Below, one piece after another: positions 6,202 through 9,143 of a stretch of 9,143 bases of DNA (positions are counted from its first letter, which is position 1; each line of letters begins with the position of its first letter). The translations under genes were made by a program, and so were the position numbers. The DNA is from Ectothiorhodospiraceae bacterium (lineage in GTDB: Bacteria; Pseudomonadota; Gammaproteobacteria; Thiohalomonadales; Thiohalomonadaceae). The stretch covers positions 1 through 9,143 of the forward strand of contig SLDE01000142.1 in assembly GCA_007125455.1 (NCBI GenBank), written 5' to 3'. Below the pieces are notes generated by a model. That model had not been told where the DNA came from. It was given only the letters and a program-made list of their open reading frames with translations, and searched no databases.

Positions 6202-6552
6202 ATGAACATCATAGAAAAAACAGACGAAGAGCTTCAGGATATCGCGCTGCCCATGTGGGATGAACTGATCAAATACTCCAATAAAGGTCAGTACGGGAAG
6301 TTCATTCGAAACTTCTCCTATGGTCTCCTGCTGGGCCTGAATGAAGTCGAGGTTGGCAACCAGTTCGCCAAGAGCGAGCTTGCGCGTAACCTTTCGGAGG
6401 ATTATGACTTTATTGGCTTTATCCGTCGTGGTGAGCACGTGACCTGTTTGTTCAGAGTGCGCAGCACCAAGAAAGAGGGCGAATGGCTAGGTCGTATGGT
6501 CATCGGTTATGAACAAGGCGAAGTAAAGATATTCGCCGCATCTATCTTCTAG
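6202..6552 (+). CDS. Unrecognised small protein (116 residues), possible NTF2-like fold
   Basis: I do not recognise this family with certainty. The product is soluble, with no signal peptide or membrane helix, and has no cysteine apart from one near residue 82. N-terminal helices (about 5-60, including DELIKYSNKGQYGKF) are followed by alternating strands with GEWLG and the ending GEVKIFAASIF. This helix-then-curved-sheet pattern resembles NTF2/SnoaL-like proteins; that is an inference from pattern only. The ATG at 6202 is preferred over an in-frame GTG at 6163 because AGAGAG (6190-6195) lies 6 nt upstream, and because the GTG overlaps the candidate -10 box. The FKBP gene begins 6 nt after the stop, so the two are probably co-transcribed and may act together. 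The gene follows the apr terminator, so any tie to APS reductase is positional only. Confidence 0.8.
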   Translation: MNIIEKTDEELQDIALPMWDELIKYSNKGQYGKFIRNFSYGLLLGLNEVEVGNQFAKSELARNLSEDYDFIGFIRRGEHVTCLFRVRSTKKEGEWLGRMVIGYEQGEVKIFAASIF

Positions 6553-6558
6553 GTATTT

Positions 6559-7074
6559 ATGAGCGAAACAATACAAGACAATAAGTTTGTCGAGCTGAAG
6601 TACGAGGTTATTGACGAAAAGACCGGGCAAGTGCTGACCACGGTAGAGTTTCCGTTGAGTTATGTACACGGTGCAGGCCAGGTGTTAGCTAAGCAGGTCA
6701 CCGACGATCTGGAAGGACGTCCGGCGGGCGACGTTATTGAGGTAAGGATCGACGGTAATGCGATCTATGGCCCCCGCGATGAAAATCTGGTCTTTACCGA
6801 CCAGCTCGACAACGTGCCGGAAGAGTTCCGTGAGATCGGGATGAAGATCCTGATGGAAAACGAGAAAGGTGAGCCGAAGGAGTTTATCGTCACACGCATG
6901 GATGACAAGACCTTGACCGTCGATGGCAACAACCCACTCTGTGGCAGAGATCTGATCTTCAAACTGGAGATCCTGACGGTACGGGATGCTACGCCCGAAG
7001 AGATCGAGGCCGGCACCAAGGTGGTCGACGGGCCAGATATCGATATCGACCCGGATCGGATGGTGCCAATTTAA
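6559..7074 (+). CDS. SlyD-like FKBP-type peptidyl-prolyl isomerase, atypical active site
   Basis: FKBP-fold protein of the SlyD group, cytoplasmic (no signal peptide), 171 residues. Family landmarks are present: SYVHGAG (34-40), DLEGRPAGDVIEV (50-62), IYGPRDENL (69-77), an insert-in-flap region (about 75-118) and DGNNPLCGRDLIFKLEIL (122-139), ending RDATPEEIEAG (142-152). SlyD proteins normally act as prolyl isomerase/chaperones and many carry a His/Cys-rich metal-binding tail. Here the tail is acidic (residues about 157-167) with no such metal-binding cluster. The usual active-site stretch, of the type IPGLE after the HG motif, is replaced by VLAKQVTDDLEG, so isomerase activity may be reduced while chaperone function through the flap domain remains. 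It starts 6 nt after the preceding gene with only a weak AGG as SD, suggesting translational coupling. Confidence 0.87.
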   Translation: MSETIQDNKFVELKYEVIDEKTGQVLTTVEFPLSYVHGAGQVLAKQVTDDLEGRPAGDVIEVRIDGNAIYGPRDENLVFTDQLDNVPEEFREIGMKILMENEKGEPKEFIVTRMDDKTLTVDGNNPLCGRDLIFKLEILTVRDATPEEIEAGTKVVDGPDIDIDPDRMVPI

Positions 7075-7089
7075 GGTGATCCGTATCTA

Positions 7090-7133
7090 CTCGCCCCTCT
7101 CCCCTTGAGGGGAGAGGGGATAAAGGGGGCGAG
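7090..7133. repeat. Long G/C palindrome between convergent genes (repeat element or bidirectional terminator)
   Basis: CCCCTCTCCCC (7094-7104) pairs perfectly with GGGGAGAGGGG (7109-7119) around a TTGA loop. A second, competing pairing exists: CTCGCCCC (7090-7097) is the exact complement of GGGGCGAG (7126-7133). There is no T run, so it is not a classic intrinsic terminator, but its place between two converging genes fits a transcription barrier. The form also resembles short dispersed palindromic (REP-like) elements common in gammaproteobacterial genomes; that part is inference. The rest of the gap (7134-7189) shows nothing notable. Confidence 0.6.
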
Positions 7134-7189
7134 CAGTTACGGCGATCCCTATATTGTGCCTCAGCCTTTCATTCGGCGCTTCATCGCGA

Positions 7190-7822
7190 TCAATACGGGG
7201 AGCCCGCAGGGCCGTCAGACAGCAGGATGCCGACATAGGGTGCGTAGGTCAGCACGGCACCCTGGCTTGGCCCTAAATCATTAAAGGCGTTGATGACGTC
7301 TATCTGGCGTGATTCGTTCTGCGGGTCACCTTGCAGTGTCTCCAGTGCCGTGATGAGGGCCAGTACATCATCGTCATTCAGATAGGTTTTGAGCATCTGA
7401 ATCGCCTCATCAATACGCGCGACATCCAGCGTCTTCCCCAGCCTTGCCGGTAGCGGCGGCTCATCGAAGGCGGGTGGTTCATCATCGACATTCCCGGCAA
7501 GTGTCGTCGAAGCCGGGGAAGGCTTAAGGCCTGCAAAACGCTGATATTCATCCAGGGCTTTCGCCCTGAGTGCACTAACAAATGCCGTGAACTCCTGGGC
7601 ATTGGGTTTTGCCAAATAGAACGAAAGCAGGGTTTCGCCGTTAACTCGGCTGGTAAAATCCAGGCTTGAGCGTGTGATCACCGGTTCCGGATTCAACACG
7701 GTCAGCATCACCGTTAGCTCCTCGGCCTCTTTAAATGGGGCCTTGCTGCGGAACTTTACGTGATCGTCCACAAACTCAAATTCCCGAGTCCCCTTGAATA
7801 GATGCCTTTGGATTAGCTTCAT
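7190..7822 (-). CDS. Hypothetical protein, 210 residues, two-part
   Basis: Not recognised. The protein has an apparently strand-rich N-terminal half (1-95, beginning MKLIQRHLFKGTREFEFVDD, with charged alternating segments), a proline-rich acidic linker (about 100-127) and a helical C-terminal part (130-185) with several leucines and acidic residues. There is no signal peptide or strong membrane segment. The strand-rich half could be a PH-like or other small beta domain; this is a guess from pattern. The ATG at 7822 overlaps the stop of the preceding gene by one base (TGATG), so translation is coupled; an in-frame GTG at 7825 would add one residue and is less likely. It is the last gene of a minus-strand set led by an acyltransferase. 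Confidence 0.8.
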   Translation of the reverse strand: MKLIQRHLFKGTREFEFVDDHVKFRSKAPFKEAEELTVMLTVLNPEPVITRSSLDFTSRVNGETLLSFYLAKPNAQEFTAFVSALRAKALDEYQRFAGLKPSPASTTLAGNVDDEPPAFDEPPLPARLGKTLDVARIDEAIQMLKTYLNDDDVLALITALETLQGDPQNESRQIDVINAFNDLGPSQGAVLTYAPYVGILLSDGPAGSPY

Positions 7823-8145
7823 CACTCGGCAGGCCGGTTGCTGAATACATCATTGATAAGGTCCGCGACGTATTCATGGGTATAAGCGTTTTCTCCGCCG
7901 TGGATCAATGCATCCTCATCGTCTACGAAGGTCAGGTATGGCCGTACCGCGACCCCATCTAACGCGATCATCGCCGTATCATCGAGGGTGCTGGCGACAC
8001 TAAAGGCGATATTACCCGTTAGATCCTTTAGCTGTTCGCCCTTGAGCCCGGCCTCGATGAGTTTCAGGCGTATTTGCTCAATGATTTCGCGTGTGAGGAT
8101 TTGCTGTTGCTGATCAAATGTATCCGCATCGATCTTTAGTTGCAT
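7822..8145 (-). CDS. Hypothetical protein, 107 residues
   Basis: Not recognised. It is an acidic soluble protein with an N-terminal helical, glutamine- and charge-rich part (about 8-45, including DTFDQQQQILTREIIEQIR) and a C-terminal part rich in Asp and Glu, with HGGENAYTHEYVADLINDVF near the end. The ATG at 8145 is chosen because GAAGGA (8159-8154) lies 8 nt upstream; an in-frame ATG at 8154 would add three residues (MTT) but leaves no space for the SD. It lies between the GNAT gene and the 210-residue gene with minimal spacing on both sides, so it is likely part of the same operon, perhaps as a partner of one of them. Confidence 0.78.
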   Translation of the reverse strand: MQLKIDADTFDQQQQILTREIIEQIRLKLIEAGLKGEQLKDLTGNIAFSVASTLDDTAMIALDGVAVRPYLTFVDDEDALIHGGENAYTHEYVADLINDVFSNRPAE

Positions 8146-8157
8146 CGTTGTCATCCT

Positions 8158-9143
8158 TCAATGGCTTCGCCATGATCTGTTGAAAAGTTGCTCAAACCAC
8201 TTTGATATTCGATCACGCCGCTCGACGGGTTTCGCCTTGTTGATACAGTACAAGCCATAGCGCTCTCTGCGTTGCGACATCCAATCCTGCTTGTAGGCAT
8301 CGTTGCCAGTCAGAAAGTCGATCTCCTGAACCTTGTCGGTGTCGATGACGTGGGCGAGTAAATGCTGGGTAAGGATCGTTCCCGGTGAATAGTGCTTCCA
8401 GTCTTTATCGTATACCAGTTTGAAGATGCTGGCCTTGCCGTGCACAACAAACCAGAATTGCGCCGCGATAGGTCGCTCGTCGGTATAGAGGATGGCAAGC
8501 CTTAACCAGCCCTGTTGCGACAGCTGCCAGGCCAGGTCGGCGATAAAGTCGCCATACTGCTCATTGGCCTTCCAACTGTGCTGGTAGACCGTATGATAAT
8601 CCTGCAAGGCCTGTTCGTCATGGTCTTGATAAAGCTGGACTCGGTAGCCGTATTCGCGCTCAAGTTTACGCGATTTTCGTGCGATGGTGTTGCGTACCCT
8701 GGATGATCTGGATTGCAGGTAGTCATCAAAGGTCTGTCCCTGTGTAGGCTGTACCCAGTTGTAGAAGCCAAAACGCCGCTGACAGCTAATGCCCATCGAT
8801 TCCATGGTCTGTTGCAAGCATTGCAACTGGCTATCGTCTTCGCCTATCGGGCCGAGATGCAGCAGGCTAAAGGGGAGCGATATTAACCCCTTGGCCAGGC
8901 AGGCATAAACATCCCGCGGTGCCTGCTTTGCCAGTAGCAGGGTATAGAGCGAGGAGTAGAGGTTGGTGAGGGCATAATAATGCCCACCCTCGCGCTGCTC
9001 AAGCGGCAGTATCGCCAGCACGTGGGTATCTTCTACGACGCAGGCCAGTACCACATTCTCAGACGAAGCAGGCCTGTGCCGGATAAGGCACTCAAACCAC
9101 GTACGCGAAAAAAAGATACTCTCTGCAGCGGCCTGGGAAAAAA
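8158..9143 (-). CDS. GNAT/FemAB-like acyltransferase (CelD/BcsL-type), 5' end beyond window
   Basis: Probable acyl- or aminoacyl-transferase of the large GNAT-like group called Acetyltransf_6 or CelD, often found with envelope or exopolysaccharide genes. The frame is open from 9141 down to the stop at 8158 (327 residues visible). A GTG at 9054 exists, but upstream codons continue the domain (FFSRTWFECLI), so the real start lies past the right edge. Visible landmarks: a basic stretch SRVRNTIARKSRKLER, a typical nucleotide/CoA-region segment LRLAILYTDERPIAAQFWF, a loop HYSPGTILTQHLL and the closing motif IDFLTGNDAYKQDW, as in FemAB/CelD proteins. A basic tail (RRDRISKWFEQLFNRSWRSH) follows. There is no transmembrane helix in the visible part. 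The substrate cannot be deduced. The next gene starts within 12 nt of the stop. Confidence 0.85.
   Translation of the reverse strand, partial: FSQAAAESIFFSRTWFECLIRHRPASSENVVLACVVEDTHVLAILPLEQREGGHYYALTNLYSSLYTLLLAKQAPRDVYACLAKGLISLPFSLLHLGPIGEDDSQLQCLQQTMESMGISCQRRFGFYNWVQPTQGQTFDDYLQSRSSRVRNTIARKSRKLEREYGYRVQLYQDHDEQALQDYHTVYQHSWKANEQYGDFIADLAWQLSQQGWLRLAILYTDERPIAAQFWFVVHGKASIFKLVYDKDWKHYSPGTILTQHLLAHVIDTDKVQEIDFLTGNDAYKQDWMSQRRERYGLYCINKAKPVERRDRISKWFEQLFNRSWRSH

Noticed and set aside
9052..9054. GTG at 9054 as the start of the acyltransferase
   Set aside because: The frame stays open to the window edge and the upstream codons (FFSRTWFECLI region) continue the family's N-terminal part, so this is an internal valine.
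1..9143. tRNA, rRNA, CRISPR array, transposase or integrase
   Set aside because: No cloverleaf, rRNA-like stretch, spaced repeat array or mobile-element protein was seen on either strand.

Overview
The window looks like a piece of the chromosome of a sulfur-oxidising gammaproteobacterium, either a chemolithotroph or a purple-sulfur relative. Moderate GC, compact operons, Shine-Dalgarno (SD) sites of the AGGAG type and strong Rho-independent terminators fit this. The key evidence is the pairing of two cytoplasmic sulfite-oxidation modules. One is a molybdoprotein matching SoeA, the catalytic subunit of the direct sulfite dehydrogenase. The other is aprMBA, the dissimilatory APS reductase with the AprM membrane anchor typical of sulfur oxidisers rather than sulfate reducers. 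No rRNA, tRNA, CRISPR array or mobile element is visible.

Layout. (1) Positions 1-2297, minus strand: soeA, running off the left edge (765 N-terminal residues visible). (2) 2298-2818: a 521-bp divergent regulatory region between soeA and aprM. It holds a perfect FNR-type palindrome, an extended -10 element facing soeA, a terminator-like hairpin in the soeA leader, and a second TTGAT/ATCAA dyad near aprM that also fits a LysR/CbbR-type box. (3) 2819-6039, plus strand: aprM-aprB-aprA, tightly spaced (36-nt gap, then a 1-nt overlap), ending in a G/C-rich hairpin and a textbook intrinsic terminator. (4) 6202-7074, plus strand: a small unrecognised protein followed by a SlyD-like FKBP protein with an altered active-site segment. 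(5) 7075-7189: a convergent gap holding a long G/C palindrome that may be a dispersed repeat or bidirectional terminator. (6) 7190-9143, minus strand: a translationally coupled set, reading from the right edge, of a GNAT/FemAB-like (CelD-type) acyltransferase missing its 5' end, a 107-residue hypothetical and a 210-residue hypothetical.

How the genes work together. SoeA, with SoeB/SoeC presumably beyond the left edge, would oxidise cytoplasmic sulfite directly to sulfate and pass electrons to the quinone pool. AprBA would convert sulfite plus AMP to APS, with electrons leaving through AprM; ATP sulfurylase, not in this window, would then release sulfate and ATP. One shared intergenic region therefore sits between the energy-conserving (AMP-dependent) and direct branches of the same step, and could set the balance between them. 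The genes right of the aprA terminator have no demonstrated link to sulfur metabolism.

The core genes are well-known families. The least explained parts are the shared regulatory region, the small-protein/FKBP pair and the GNAT-led three-gene set.
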